The translations under genes were made by a program, and so were the position numbers. Below, piece after piece: positions 26,868 to 37,080 of a stretch of 64,000 nt of DNA. The first letter of the stretch is position 1, and each line of letters opens with the position of its first letter. The DNA lies in assembly GCF_013396335.1 (NCBI RefSeq), contig NZ_JABWSY010000002.1, positions 327,516 to 391,515 on the forward strand, written 5' to 3'. This DNA is from Bacillus sp. EB106-08-02-XG196. Its GTDB lineage: Bacteria > Bacillota > Bacilli > Bacillales > Cytobacillaceae. The notes under the pieces are model-generated. The model made no database searches. It saw only the letters and a list, made by a program, of their open reading frames with translations, and had not been told where the DNA came from.

Positions 26868-27344
26868 TCACGTATGATTAACGTCTACGATGATGGCATC
26901 CTTTCCGATCGCAGGGGGCTTCTCGGAATGTATAATCTGTTTCCCGTCTGTGATATCCGAAAAGAAACCATCCGTAATTTCGTACCCTACGATTGTGCCC
27001 AATTCTTCATGAAAATATACATCCTGTAACAATCCTAGTGACTCTCCGCTTTTTGAAATCATCATTTTTCCGTTTAGAGAGTGTTGATGGTTAAGGGTAT
27101 ATTCTGGAGTTGTTTTTAGTCTTTCAAGGCTGCCATCATCTTCAATCATGACCCCATCCCAGCCAAAAGATGTTATATTTTGAATGTCCAGAAAATAGGT
27201 TTGTTTGAAGAAAGCGCCCTTCTTGACCATAAGGCCTTTTACAACCCCTTCGTTTGTGATACACAAATCAGTAACTTCACCAATTTTTGCTCCAGTATTG
27301 TATTCAAAGACTGGCTGTCCCTTTAATAAAGAAAATGTTCGCAG
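26868..27344 (-). CDS. yrrD: PRC-barrel protein YrrD, probable CTG start
   Basis: 158 residues with two PRC-barrel domains (LLKGQPVFEYNTGAKIGEV onward, and MMISKSGESLGLLQDV onward). An AGGAGGTGG lies 9 bases before a CTG codon at 27344, where the family N-terminus (RTFSLLKG) begins. The ATG at 27383 overlaps recD2, has no ribosome site and would place the AGGAGG inside the coding frame. CTG is therefore preferred. Function unknown. Confidence 0.78.
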   Translation of the reverse strand: MRTFSLLKGQPVFEYNTGAKIGEVTDLCITNEGVVKGLMVKKGAFFKQTYFLDIQNITSFGWDGVMIEDDGSLERLKTTPEYTLNHQHSLNGKMMISKSGESLGLLQDVYFHEELGTIVGYEITDGFFSDITDGKQIIHSEKPPAIGKDAIIVDVNHT

Positions 27345-27375
27345 AGTGTCCCACCTCCTGTGAACATTTATAGCT

Positions 27376-29790
27376 TTAGTCATTTACCATGAAATCATAA
27401 GGTGTAAGGTTTTCCATGCCAATCATTGGGTTAACCTGCATAAATCTTTCCTCAGCTGTTAAGCCTGGTTCCTCTTCCGTTTCTTCAACTTCAGGGGAAT
27501 CATTAACTGAGATTATCTCCTGAAGCTTTTGGGATAATGTGGTTTGTCTGCTTAGCTCATCTGCCCTTTCCACACCCATCCTTAGTGCTTCCTCTTCACC
27601 ACAAAGGATTAAAGACTGTTTACTCCGTGTTATCGCTGTATAGATGAGATTCCTGCGTAACATTCGAAAATAGCTTCTTGTGATGGGAAGAATCACAATC
27701 GGGAATTCACTTCCCTGTGATTTATGTACCGAACAGCAATAAGCATGAGTAATTTGATTCAAGTCCTGTCGTGTATACTCGACTTCATTTCCCTCAAAGG
27801 AAACGTAGACCATATCTTGTTTTTCCGTATTTTCTTTTGCATAGATAATGGATATAATTTCTCCAATATCTCCATTAAAAACATTACTTTCTGGCTGATT
27901 TACAAGCTGGAGGACCTTATCACCGATGCGGTATTTCACTTCCCCAAATGCAATTTCCTTCCGAGTACCATCTGGGTTTGGATTAAATATTTCTTGTAAT
28001 AAGACATTTAATCGGTCAATCCCCGCAGGACCTCTGTACATGGGTGCCAGGATTTGGATATCCTTGGCTGAATAACCCTTACTTTTAGCATTAAGAGCAA
28101 CCTTTTCAATCACTTGAGGAATCTGAGCCGTTGAACACTTGATAAAGGAACGGTCGGGCTGCTTCACGGTAACATTTGCTGGTAAGTAGCCCTTCTTGAT
28201 ATCATGAGCCAATTCAATAATTGAGGATCCTTCGGCCTGTCGATAAATATCTGTTAATCTAACGGTTGGGACAACCTCAGACCTCAATAAATCCTTGAGT
28301 ACTTGACCAGGTCCAACTGATGGAAGCTGATCTTCATCCCCAACGAGAATGACCTGAATCGTAGTCGGCAATGCTTTAAACAATTGATTTGCTAACCAAA
28401 TATCAAGCATCGAGGTCTCATCAACAATCAAAATTTTCCCTTCAAGTTCAGGAACGTCGTCACGATCCATTCCTTCTGTTCCATTAAAACCAAGTAAACG
28501 ATGAATCGTCACAGCCGGCAGACCGGTGGATTCACTCATTCTTTTTGCTGCCCTTCCTGTTGGGGCTGCTAGTAAAAATGGAAACGGTTCGCCCTTTTTA
28601 TGATAGTCTTTTGGCTCTAATGAACAGCCATGCAATTCCGCATAAAGCTCAACAATTCCCTTAATAACAGTGGTTTTACCTGTTCCAGGCCCCCCTGTTA
28701 AAATTAACATCGGAGACATTAAGGCCGTTTGAATCGCTTCTCTTTGCGTGGGTGCATACTGTACCTTTAGCCTTTCCTCAAGATTTCCCAACGCCAGCAA
28801 GAATTCCGATTCAGGAAATTGCTCCTTGTATTGTGTTTGTTCAAGGATTTTTTTTATATTTGTTACGAGTCCTTTTTCAGCAAAATACAACGAAGGCAAA
28901 TAGACACGCTTTTCCTCACCAACTAATTTTCCCTCTTCTTCGAGTTTCAAAATCTCTGTTGAAATATCGGAGTATTCAATTTGATCCCGTTTATTTTCTT
29001 CGAGTAGATTTTTAACCTGTATCAGCAAGTCCTCTACATGTACATAGACATGCCCATTCTGCATACTTTCGTTTTCCAGCGAATATAGACAGGCGGCTTT
29101 TATTCTGTCCGGATGATTCCCTGAAATGCCTAATTGATAGCCTAGTTCGTCTGCCCGTCCAAAGCCAATTCCCTCAATATCCTCTACAAGCTTATAGGGG
29201 TTTTTTTGGATAATATCGAGGGTTTCATCCTTATAGGTTTGATACATTCTCATCGAAAGCTGCGGTCCAAATCCATATTGATTTAAAGCGACCATCACTT
29301 GCTCGAGACCCTGGTGCTCCATCAACGTATCGTATAGCATTTTTGCCTTATCAGGAGGAAGCTTTGGGACAGAATCAAGCAATGAGGGCTGATTTAGAAT
29401 TTTTGAAATAGCGTTATCTCCTAATGTTTCAACGATGTTTTCTGCTGTTTTCTTCCCAATCCCTTTGAACATCTCACTTGATAAATATGCCGCCACACCT
29501 TGCTTGGTTTGCGGAATATCTTTTCGAAAATGCTTTGTTTGGAATTGCATGCCAAACTTCGGATGGTCCTTAAACTCACCAAAGAAAATATAGGTTTCCT
29601 GCTCATGAATCTTTGGAAAATAGCCGGTAATTACCGCTTCCTTGTCCTCATATTCATGATTCGTTTCTTCCACACGAATTCTTAATACGGTGTAAAGATT
29701 TTGCTCGTTATGAAAAATCGTCACAAGATGTTTTCCTTTTACAAACTTTCCTTGCTCGGCAAATAAATCAAGTGAGCTTTGCTTATCCAT
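27376..29790 (-). CDS. recD2: ATP-dependent DNA helicase RecD2 (YrrC)
   Basis: 804 residues. It has an N-terminal OB and helix-hairpin-helix region (SSEMFKGIGKKTAENIVETLG), then SF1B helicase motifs: Walker A GGPGTGKTT, motif II VDETSML, GDEDQLPSVGPG, and the C-terminal HKSQGSEF and TAITRS motifs. RecD2 is a 5'-3' helicase of replication-fork repair outside RecBCD. AAGGAGGGAG precedes the ATG. It is 32 bases after yrrB. Confidence 0.95.
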   Translation of the reverse strand: MDKQSSLDLFAEQGKFVKGKHLVTIFHNEQNLYTVLRIRVEETNHEYEDKEAVITGYFPKIHEQETYIFFGEFKDHPKFGMQFQTKHFRKDIPQTKQGVAAYLSSEMFKGIGKKTAENIVETLGDNAISKILNQPSLLDSVPKLPPDKAKMLYDTLMEHQGLEQVMVALNQYGFGPQLSMRMYQTYKDETLDIIQKNPYKLVEDIEGIGFGRADELGYQLGISGNHPDRIKAACLYSLENESMQNGHVYVHVEDLLIQVKNLLEENKRDQIEYSDISTEILKLEEEGKLVGEEKRVYLPSLYFAEKGLVTNIKKILEQTQYKEQFPESEFLLALGNLEERLKVQYAPTQREAIQTALMSPMLILTGGPGTGKTTVIKGIVELYAELHGCSLEPKDYHKKGEPFPFLLAAPTGRAAKRMSESTGLPAVTIHRLLGFNGTEGMDRDDVPELEGKILIVDETSMLDIWLANQLFKALPTTIQVILVGDEDQLPSVGPGQVLKDLLRSEVVPTVRLTDIYRQAEGSSIIELAHDIKKGYLPANVTVKQPDRSFIKCSTAQIPQVIEKVALNAKSKGYSAKDIQILAPMYRGPAGIDRLNVLLQEIFNPNPDGTRKEIAFGEVKYRIGDKVLQLVNQPESNVFNGDIGEIISIIYAKENTEKQDMVYVSFEGNEVEYTRQDLNQITHAYCCSVHKSQGSEFPIVILPITRSYFRMLRRNLIYTAITRSKQSLILCGEEEALRMGVERADELSRQTTLSQKLQEIISVNDSPEVEETEEEPGLTAEERFMQVNPMIGMENLTPYDFMVND

Positions 29791-29822
29791 TGGGTGCTCC
29801 CTCCTTTCTATTTTTTATGGAT

Positions 29823-30476
29823 TTATCTTGCTGATGCAATCAGTTTTTTCGCGTGTCCTGCTAATAGATGATCTGGCTGAATCTCAAGGGCTTTATCAAA
29901 CATGGCTAGTGCTTTGTCTGCTTTCTCTTTAAATGCATAAGACACACCTAAATTATAATAAGCATCCGTATGTTCAGCATCTAGTTCGATGCATTTTTCG
30001 AGTTGGACAATAGCCTCATCAATTAATTCTAGCTGCGCAAGGCATAAACCATATTGGAATCTTGCTTCTGCGTCCTCTTCATTTAGTTCGACACTTCTTT
30101 GGAGGTAAGGTAGTGCGAATTTCCCCTGATCAAGCTGCACAAGGGTTAGACCGAGCATGAAATAATTATCGCTGGTATTAAGCCCTTTTTTCATTGCGGT
30201 TTCAAACATCTTTTTAGCTTGTTCAAATTTGTCGTTACTAAAATATATTGTACCCGCACTATAGTACGCGGCTGCAGTATTTTCATCTAATTGAATAGCC
30301 TTTTCGTAAAATTTCAATGCCTTCTCATCATCGCCAACAGCGGAAAGCACATTACCAAAATTTATGTAGGCAATTGGATCTTGCGGGTTTTCTTCGATGA
30401 CCTCATTAAAAATCCTTGCTGCCTCTTCCCATTTGCCTTCTTGCATGTATTGAACACCTAATTGGTTTTTATCCAT
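29823..30476 (-). CDS. yrrB: Tetratricopeptide repeat protein YrrB
   Basis: 217 residues from the ATG at 30476 (GGAGTG upstream). About six TPR units (AYINFGNVLSAVGDDEKALKF and similar) fill the protein, so it is a protein-binding scaffold. The open frame continues 78 codons upstream through a 21-bp DNA repeat, but that part (heptads ending FGLF) lacks a ribosome site and is unlike the family. It lies between mnmA and recD2, as in B. subtilis. Confidence 0.88.
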   Translation of the reverse strand: MDKNQLGVQYMQEGKWEEAARIFNEVIEENPQDPIAYINFGNVLSAVGDDEKALKFYEKAIQLDENTAAAYYSAGTIYFSNDKFEQAKKMFETAMKKGLNTSDNYFMLGLTLVQLDQGKFALPYLQRSVELNEEDAEARFQYGLCLAQLELIDEAIVQLEKCIELDAEHTDAYYNLGVSYAFKEKADKALAMFDKALEIQPDHLLAGHAKKLIASAR

Positions 30477-30580
30477 GTTATTATCACTCCGTTCTAATTT
30501 AAGAGTATACCATATTTTTTCCGTATGTTTAGGGATATTCGTGGTGATACCCCTCGTGGTATTTAATTGGCAATTATTGG

Positions 30581-30706
30581 AAAATAATACAAAACCCCTT
30601 GAAAATAGTCCAAAAGGCATTAAAAAAGGTCCAAAACCCTTTGAAAAAAGTCCAAAACACAACAAAAATAGTCCATAACCCCATAAAAAAAGTCCAAAAC
30701 TCAAAA
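30581..30706. repeat. Six-copy 21-bp tandem repeat
   Basis: Units of exactly 21 bases start at 30581, 30602, 30623, 30644, 30665 and 30686, with consensus near AAAAAARGTCCAAAACCC plus three variable bases. It fills most of the 295-base gap between yrrB and mnmA. The rest of the gap holds the mnmA terminator and the yrrB upstream region. On the minus strand it stays open and encodes a heptad ending FGLF. Confidence 0.88.
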
Positions 30707-30736
30707 CCATTCAAAAATCACCTAGTTTTCATCATC

Positions 30737-30768
30737 AAAAAAACCCGATTCCAGCTGGAATCAGGGTT
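30737..30768 (-). terminator. Terminator of mnmA
   Basis: AACCC-GATTCC pairs with GGAATC-GGGTT (one bulged A), and a T7 run follows on the minus strand. Confidence 0.85.
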
Positions 30769-30771
30769 ATT

Positions 30772-31926
<1,155 letters not shown>

Positions 31927-33069
31927 TTATTTTTTCAGACGTGACACAATTCTTGCCGTTTCTTCAGCTGCCTTGATGATTTGCTCTTCTGTTGTGTTAA
32001 AACCAAAGCTGAAACGGATTGAATTAATCAACACATCTGACTCTTTACCAAACATGGCAACCAGGACATGTGAAGGTTCAATGGAACCCGCAGTGCAGGC
32101 AGAACCACTTGATACAGCTATCCCAGCTAAATCAAGATTCACCAGCATCGCCTCCACGTTCGTTCCTGGAAAGCTTAAGTTTAATACATGAGGCATGGAA
32201 GTTTCAAGCAATCCGTTTATGGAAAACTTTACATGATGCTCAGTCAAGTGTTCTATAAAGGTTTTCTTAAATCCCTGATACCTTTCCCGTTTCACAGAGC
32301 GTTCTTGTGCTGCGACTATTGCTGCTTCTTGAAAACCGACAATGGCTGCAACATTCTCCGTACCAGCTCGTCTTTTTCGTTCCTGCTCACCGCCATAGGC
32401 ACGAGGAACCAACTTTACCTTGTCTTGTACAAAAAGAAACCCCGTTCCCTTCGGACCATTTATCTTGTGAGCGGAAACAGATAATAAATCTACATTGAGT
32501 TCATCCACATCGATTTCTTCGATCCCATATGCCTGGACTGCATCACTGTGGAGAAATGCTTGATGTGAGTGGAGAAGCTGACCGATTTCCTTAATAGGTT
32601 GAATACTGCCAATTTCATTATTTCCATACATAATTGAAACCAATATGGTATCTTCCCTTAATGCCTTCATAAGGTCATCAAGCGAGATAATCCCCGTTTC
32701 ACCAACCGGCAGATAGGTTACCTCAAAGCCCATTTTTTCTAATCGCTGGCAAGCATGCAGTACTGCATGGTGTTCGATTTGAGTCGTGATAATATGCTTC
32801 CCTTTATGCTGATAGCTCTCAGCAACACCAAATAAAGCCATATTATCAGCTTCCGTCCCGCCGCTTGTAAAAATAATCTCATTTTCCTTTGCACCAATAC
32901 TCTTAGCCAAGGTTTCTCGTGCCAAGTCTATATAATGTCGTGCTTCTCTTCCGAATGAATGAATACTTGATGGATTACCAAAGTTATTGCTCATAACTTC
33001 CATCATCTTTTCAATTACCCTTGGGTGCATCGGAGTGGTAGCAGCATGGTCGAGATAGATTCTTTCCAT
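31927..33069 (-). CDS. yrvO: Cysteine desulfurase YrvO (dedicated to MnmA)
   Basis: 380 residues, MERIYLDHAATTPMHP start. PLP lysine in SAHKINGPKGTGF and the mobile catalytic cysteine in SSGSACTAGS are present. Two adjacent ATGs are possible; the second has better spacing from AAGGTGG. The gene lies between cymR and mnmA, the context that defines the YrvO desulfurase that donates sulfur directly to MnmA. Confidence 0.93.
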   Translation of the reverse strand: MERIYLDHAATTPMHPRVIEKMMEVMSNNFGNPSSIHSFGREARHYIDLARETLAKSIGAKENEIIFTSGGTEADNMALFGVAESYQHKGKHIITTQIEHHAVLHACQRLEKMGFEVTYLPVGETGIISLDDLMKALREDTILVSIMYGNNEIGSIQPIKEIGQLLHSHQAFLHSDAVQAYGIEEIDVDELNVDLLSVSAHKINGPKGTGFLFVQDKVKLVPRAYGGEQERKRRAGTENVAAIVGFQEAAIVAAQERSVKRERYQGFKKTFIEHLTEHHVKFSINGLLETSMPHVLNLSFPGTNVEAMLVNLDLAGIAVSSGSACTAGSIEPSHVLVAMFGKESDVLINSIRFSFGFNTTEEQIIKAAEETARIVSRLKK

Positions 33070-33113
33070 CATTCCACCTTCAATCAATATAATTCTCTAT
33101 TCTACTTTTAACA

Positions 33114-33533
33114 TTAAATGTAAAACATATAACCGTCTGTCTCTGTATCGTTACTATGACTTGCTAAATCATCAAGGGTAGTATTATCGAGAACAGATTT
33201 AATGGCATCACGAATGCGGATCCAAAGCTCACGCTGCGCCGGCTCCTCATCCTCGATTCCTTCCACAAGTGTAATGGGTCCTTCAAGTACACGAATGACA
33301 TCACCTGCGGTAATTTTAGAAGGAACATCAGCAAGAATATAACCACCATAAGCACCGCGAATACTTTTTACTAATCCTGCATTTCTTAGTGGAGCGATAA
33401 GCTGTTCTAGATAATGTTCAGATAATTGGTTCGCCTGAGCAATTGATTTAAGAGAGGTTGGTCCCTCACCTTGATTTTTTGCTAGTTCTATCATTATTGT
33501 CAATCCATATCGTCCTTTTGTTGAAATTCTCAT
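33114..33533 (-). CDS. cymR: Rrf2-family cysteine metabolism repressor CymR
   Basis: 139 residues: winged helix beginning MRISTKGRYGLTIMIELAKN and the Rrf2 core (LKSIAQANQLSEHYLEQLIAPLRNAGLVKS). No cluster-type triple cysteine is present, as in CymR. CymR with CysK represses sulfur-uptake and methionine-to-cysteine genes. It is divergent from rarA and upstream of yrvO-mnmA. Confidence 0.92.
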   Translation of the reverse strand: MRISTKGRYGLTIMIELAKNQGEGPTSLKSIAQANQLSEHYLEQLIAPLRNAGLVKSIRGAYGGYILADVPSKITAGDVIRVLEGPITLVEGIEDEEPAQRELWIRIRDAIKSVLDNTTLDDLASHSNDTETDGYMFYI

Positions 33534-33683
33534 TTATAACACCTCTATTTTTTTATTCATTGTTAAATACACAGTAATTTGATGGGCATTAGCAATTATA
33601 TCATATTGTACTTTATTATGCTTTTCCACCCCGAAAATGGTAGAGTTAAAGGGAACTCATTTATATAGTTGGAGAGATGGATT

Positions 33684-34952
33684 ATGCAGCAAAAGCCGCT
33701 AGCATTTCGAATGCGCCCTAGAACAATTGAAGAAGTCGTTGGACAGCAGCACCTAGTGGCAGACGATAAAATTATTGCCAGAATGGTGAAGGCAAAACAG
33801 CTGACATCGATGATTTTATATGGACCGCCAGGGATAGGTAAAACTTCCATAGCCAGTGCGATTGCTGGCAGTACCAAATATGCCTTCCGTACCCTTAACG
33901 CTGTCACCAACAATAAAAAGGACATGGAAATAGTCGCAGCAGAGGCAAAAATGTCTGGAAAAGTCATCCTGCTATTGGATGAAGTCCACAGACTTGATAA
34001 AGGAAAACAGGATTTCTTGCTGCCTTTTTTAGAAAATGGCATGATAACACTTATTGGTGCAACTACGAGTAACCCTTATCACGCTATAAACCCTGCGATT
34101 CGGAGCAGGTGTCAAATTTTCGAACTCAAACCGCTAACTCCAGAAGAAGTAAAACTCGCCTTAATTCGGGCAATTGAGGACGAAGAACGCGGTTTCGGGA
34201 AGCTGCAGGTAGATATTACGGAAGAAGCATTATCTCATTTTGCTCACGTCTCCAATGGGGACGTCCGCAGTTCCCTAAATGCTCTAGAACTAGCTGTTCT
34301 ATCAACAGACAAGGATAATAAGGAAACCATCCATATCGATTTAAAAAGTGCAGAAGAATGCATGCAAAAGAAAAGCTATGGCTCGGATAAAGATGGGGAT
34401 GGGCACTATGATGTCCTTTCAGCTTTCCAGAAATCAATTCGCGGAAGTGATGTAAATGCAGCCTTGCATTACCTTGGAAGACTAATTGAGACCGGGGACC
34501 TGCAGAGTATTAGCAGAAGATTACTTGTAATTGCTTACGAAGATGTTGGTCTAGCCAGTCCACAGGCAGGTGCACGCACATTAGCTGCAATTGAAACTTC
34601 GGAGAGAATTGGTTTTCCTGAGGCTAGAATACCCCTGGCCAACGCTGTTATTGAATTATGTTTGTCGCCTAAATCCAATTCAGCTGTGATCGCAATTAGT
34701 GAAGCCCTTGCTGATATCCAAAAAGGGAATATTGGGGAAGTGCCAGATCATTTACGTGACGCTCACTATAAAGGTGCAAAAGAGCTGGGAAGAGGAATTG
34801 GCTACTTATATCCACATGATTATGAATCTGGCTGGGTTCCGCAGCAATATCTGCCGAACAAATTAAAGAATAAACAATATTATCAACCCAAGAAAACCGG
34901 CAAATTTGAGCAGGCACTTGCAATAGTTTATGAAAAACTTATCCGAAAATAG
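33684..34952 (+). CDS. rarA: Replication-associated recombination protein RarA (MgsA, YrvN)
   Basis: 422 residues from the ATG at 33684 (GGAGAG 7 bases upstream; MQQKPLAFRMRP is the family start). It is an AAA+ ATPase with Walker A GPPGIGKTS, Walker B LLLDEVHRL, sensor 1 GATTSNP and the C-terminal tetramerisation region. It acts at stalled forks. Its stop TAG lies in the shared start of the dispersed repeat that follows. Confidence 0.94.
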   Translation: MQQKPLAFRMRPRTIEEVVGQQHLVADDKIIARMVKAKQLTSMILYGPPGIGKTSIASAIAGSTKYAFRTLNAVTNNKKDMEIVAAEAKMSGKVILLLDEVHRLDKGKQDFLLPFLENGMITLIGATTSNPYHAINPAIRSRCQIFELKPLTPEEVKLALIRAIEDEERGFGKLQVDITEEALSHFAHVSNGDVRSSLNALELAVLSTDKDNKETIHIDLKSAEECMQKKSYGSDKDGDGHYDVLSAFQKSIRGSDVNAALHYLGRLIETGDLQSISRRLLVIAYEDVGLASPQAGARTLAAIETSERIGFPEARIPLANAVIELCLSPKSNSAVIAISEALADIQKGNIGEVPDHLRDAHYKGAKELGRGIGYLYPHDYESGWVPQQYLPNKLKNKQYYQPKKTGKFEQALAIVYEKLIRK

Positions 34953-35072
34953 AAAAGCGGAGGCGCCTTGTACAGGGACGACAAGCATAAGACAGGCGCT
35001 GACAGAAGGCGTGCTTTTTGCCTTCCGAAGCGACTGACTTATGACTCGAATCCCTAGGCGCCGCAGCTAGAC
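34948..35072. repeat. 120-bp imperfect hairpin, dispersed intergenic repeat
   Basis: It starts TAGAAAAGCGGAGGCGCCT and ends CTAGGCGCCGCAGCTAGA. The ends are near inverted copies, and inner pairs (CATAAG/CTTATG, AGAAGGC/GCCTTC) let the whole element fold into one long hairpin. The start is shared with 13662-13682. Such REP-like elements are common between genes of Bacillus relatives (family knowledge). It carries no ORF. Confidence 0.75.
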
Positions 35073-35079
35073 AAAAAAT

Positions 35080-35102
35080 AACCTCTGGGGTTCCCAGAGG
35101 TT
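35080..35102. terminator. Bidirectional terminator between rarA and the ABC permease
   Basis: AACCTCTGGG pairs perfectly with CCCAGAGGTT around a GTT loop, with T/A-rich flanks on both sides. Confidence 0.85.
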
Positions 35103-35109
35103 TTGTTGT

Positions 35110-36060
35110 TTAAGCAGCAACATCTCTTTTATTGAATACAAAGAAAGCCAAAAATTGAAAAATCACAAAGTAGATAATAAGTACGATAATCGAGAATGAC
35201 ATTGTCATCCCCTCTAGAAGCGGGGTTCCCTCGATATACTGCATTAGATTGGTATTGGCAAATAGAATGTATTTTGCCCAATCAAACTTCATTGAAATCA
35301 GAGCGGTGAATTGACTGCCGGTAAACATTAAAAATAATGATAATCCAATTGCGAGTGAGCTGTTTCGGAAGACCGATGAAATCATGAAGGCCATTGTTGT
35401 CAGCATAATCATATCGATTGAGCCTAATCCATAGTAAATGATTAAGTAAACAATAATGTGCTGCTGTGTTACTTTTCCATTGAAATAATTCAAATACGGC
35501 AATGTTTGTTCTGGGAATCCGAAAAGAATAGCTCCAAGAATGGCTGAAAAACCAAATAAGATTCCTATCATCAACAAAGCAAATAACAATACAGTTAGAT
35601 ATTTCGACAGTAATATTTTACTTCGATTGATTGGCCGGATTAACAGCAGCTTAATCGTTCCCCAATTAAATTCACTTGCAACAATTCCTGCTGATACTAC
35701 AATCGTAAACAAACCAGCTAATAGAATAAGCTCTGAACTGTCTTTTACAAAAGACCAGACATTATACTTTTCTCTAAAAGGAATATCATGCTCAATCCTA
35801 TATTCATTAATAGCAATTTGCTTCTTATAGAAATCTTGCTCCAATTTTATTGGACTAGATTCGAGTTGGCTTTTCAGTGCTTCATTTTCCTGTTGTAATA
35901 CTGGTTTCCAATCTTCCGTAACATTAGGTTCTTCTTCAACCAAATTATACTTCATAAAAACACCAGTGATAGAGACAATCACTACTAATATCCCAATCAT
36001 CACATAGGTTCCGGGTCTTCTAAAAATCTTCATTAATTCGTTACGAATTAAATTAATCAT
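35110..36060 (-). CDS. ABC-2 type transporter permease
   Basis: 316 residues with six predicted membrane helices. A long charged loop (about 40-105, EEEPNVTEDWKPVLQQENEA region) follows helix 1, as in BcrB/YthP-like permeases. The ATG is 8 bases inside the end of the ATPase gene, with AGGGGG upstream. The pair forms a complete exporter; the substrate is unknown, peptide antibiotics being a common one for this class (inference). Confidence 0.85.
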   Translation of the reverse strand: MINLIRNELMKIFRRPGTYVMIGILVVIVSITGVFMKYNLVEEEPNVTEDWKPVLQQENEALKSQLESSPIKLEQDFYKKQIAINEYRIEHDIPFREKYNVWSFVKDSSELILLAGLFTIVVSAGIVASEFNWGTIKLLLIRPINRSKILLSKYLTVLLFALLMIGILFGFSAILGAILFGFPEQTLPYLNYFNGKVTQQHIIVYLIIYYGLGSIDMIMLTTMAFMISSVFRNSSLAIGLSLFLMFTGSQFTALISMKFDWAKYILFANTNLMQYIEGTPLLEGMTMSFSIIVLIIYFVIFQFLAFFVFNKRDVAA

Positions 36061-36979
36061 GAATCACAGCCCCCTTATCTGCCGTCACTTCAAGGAAGCG
36101 GTCCTCTAATGTTTTCGAAACTTCTCTAATCCCAAACACTTGAATATCCTCTTCTACGAATGCCTTTACCATTGCAGGCACTTCATTTTTAGCTAATTCC
36201 AGGGTAATACCGTCCCGTGAATGAGTTACTGGGATAGTAGGGAAGTTCGTATTCAGAAAGGTTAGTGCTTTTTCACTAGGAATAACCTCAAACTCAAAAC
36301 TTGCACTAGTCCCGTGTACAAATTCCTGTATCAATTGAACATCAATAAGAGTACCATTTTGAATAATTCCAATTCGGTCACACATCATTTCCATTTCTGA
36401 AAGGATATGGCTTGATACGATCACCGCCATATTTCTCTCCCTTGCAAGGCGGCGTATGTAATCACGAATTTCTCTTATACCTGCGGGATCCAGTCCGTTT
36501 GTCGGCTCATCCAAAATCAAAACTTTAGGATCATGCAAAAGACATTGAGCCAAACCCAATCGTTGCCGCATACCCAGTGAGTAGGTCTTCACTTTATCGT
36601 GGATTCGATCTGATAAGCCCACAAGTTTTACCGTTTCATTAATCTTTTCCTTGGATATCCCTTTTACCATCCGCGCATAATGAATGAGGTTTTGGTAGCC
36701 GCTTAGAAATTTGTACATTTCCGGATTTTCAACGATGGCGCCGACATGTCTAACCGCATCTTCAAACTTTGATTTGATACTATAACCATCGATTGTGATA
36801 TCCCCTGAGGTAATGTCCATTAAGCCGACTATCATTCGAATCGTGGTTGTTTTACCCGCTCCATTGGGACCAAGAAATCCGAAGACTTCCCCTTTATTCA
36901 CTTCGAAACTGATATTATCTATTATCGTTCGTCCTTTAATTACTTTGGTAACATCTTTTAATATTACAATTGATTCCAA
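36053..36979 (-). CDS. ABC transporter ATP-binding protein (BcrA-like)
   Basis: 308 residues from a TTG at 36979, with AGAGGGGGA upstream; a TTG 8 codons earlier has no site. It has Walker A GPNGAGKTT, Q-loop, signature YSLGMRQRLG, Walker B VLILDEPTNGLDP and the switch histidine (SSHIL). The C-terminal 90 residues are those of BcrA/NatA-type exporters. It is the first gene of a two-gene operon with the permease and has no kinase neighbours. Confidence 0.9.
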   Translation of the reverse strand: MESIVILKDVTKVIKGRTIIDNISFEVNKGEVFGFLGPNGAGKTTTIRMIVGLMDITSGDITIDGYSIKSKFEDAVRHVGAIVENPEMYKFLSGYQNLIHYARMVKGISKEKINETVKLVGLSDRIHDKVKTYSLGMRQRLGLAQCLLHDPKVLILDEPTNGLDPAGIREIRDYIRRLARERNMAVIVSSHILSEMEMMCDRIGIIQNGTLIDVQLIQEFVHGTSASFEFEVIPSEKALTFLNTNFPTIPVTHSRDGITLELAKNEVPAMVKAFVEEDIQVFGIREVSKTLEDRFLEVTADKGAVIHD

Positions 36980-37041
36980 CAGACTTCCCCCTCTCTTTAT
37001 CAAGTTTAACGTATAATAGATAAATTTAACATTTTTATAAA

Positions 37042-37075
37042 AAAAAATAGCCCCGACCTTTTACCATTCGGGGCT
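37042..37075 (-). terminator. Terminator of tcdA
   Basis: A perfect 8-bp stem, AGCCCCGA/TCGGGGCT, with an 11-base loop, followed by T8 on the minus strand. Confidence 0.87.
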
Positions 37076-37080
37076 TCCTA

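Noticed and set aside
30477..30710. Long N-terminal extension of yrrB
   Set aside because: It is the translation of a 21-bp DNA repeat, has no ribosome site and differs from the family; GGAGTG lies before the ATG at 30476.
34948..35072. Structured ncRNA gene
   Set aside because: The sequence resembles a dispersed repeat with a partial copy at 13662, so a mobile hairpin element is simpler.
35110..36979. ABC operon as a bacitracin-type resistance two-component module
   Set aside because: The exporter looks Bcr-like, but no BceS/BceR-type kinase or regulator is adjacent, so resistance cannot be claimed.
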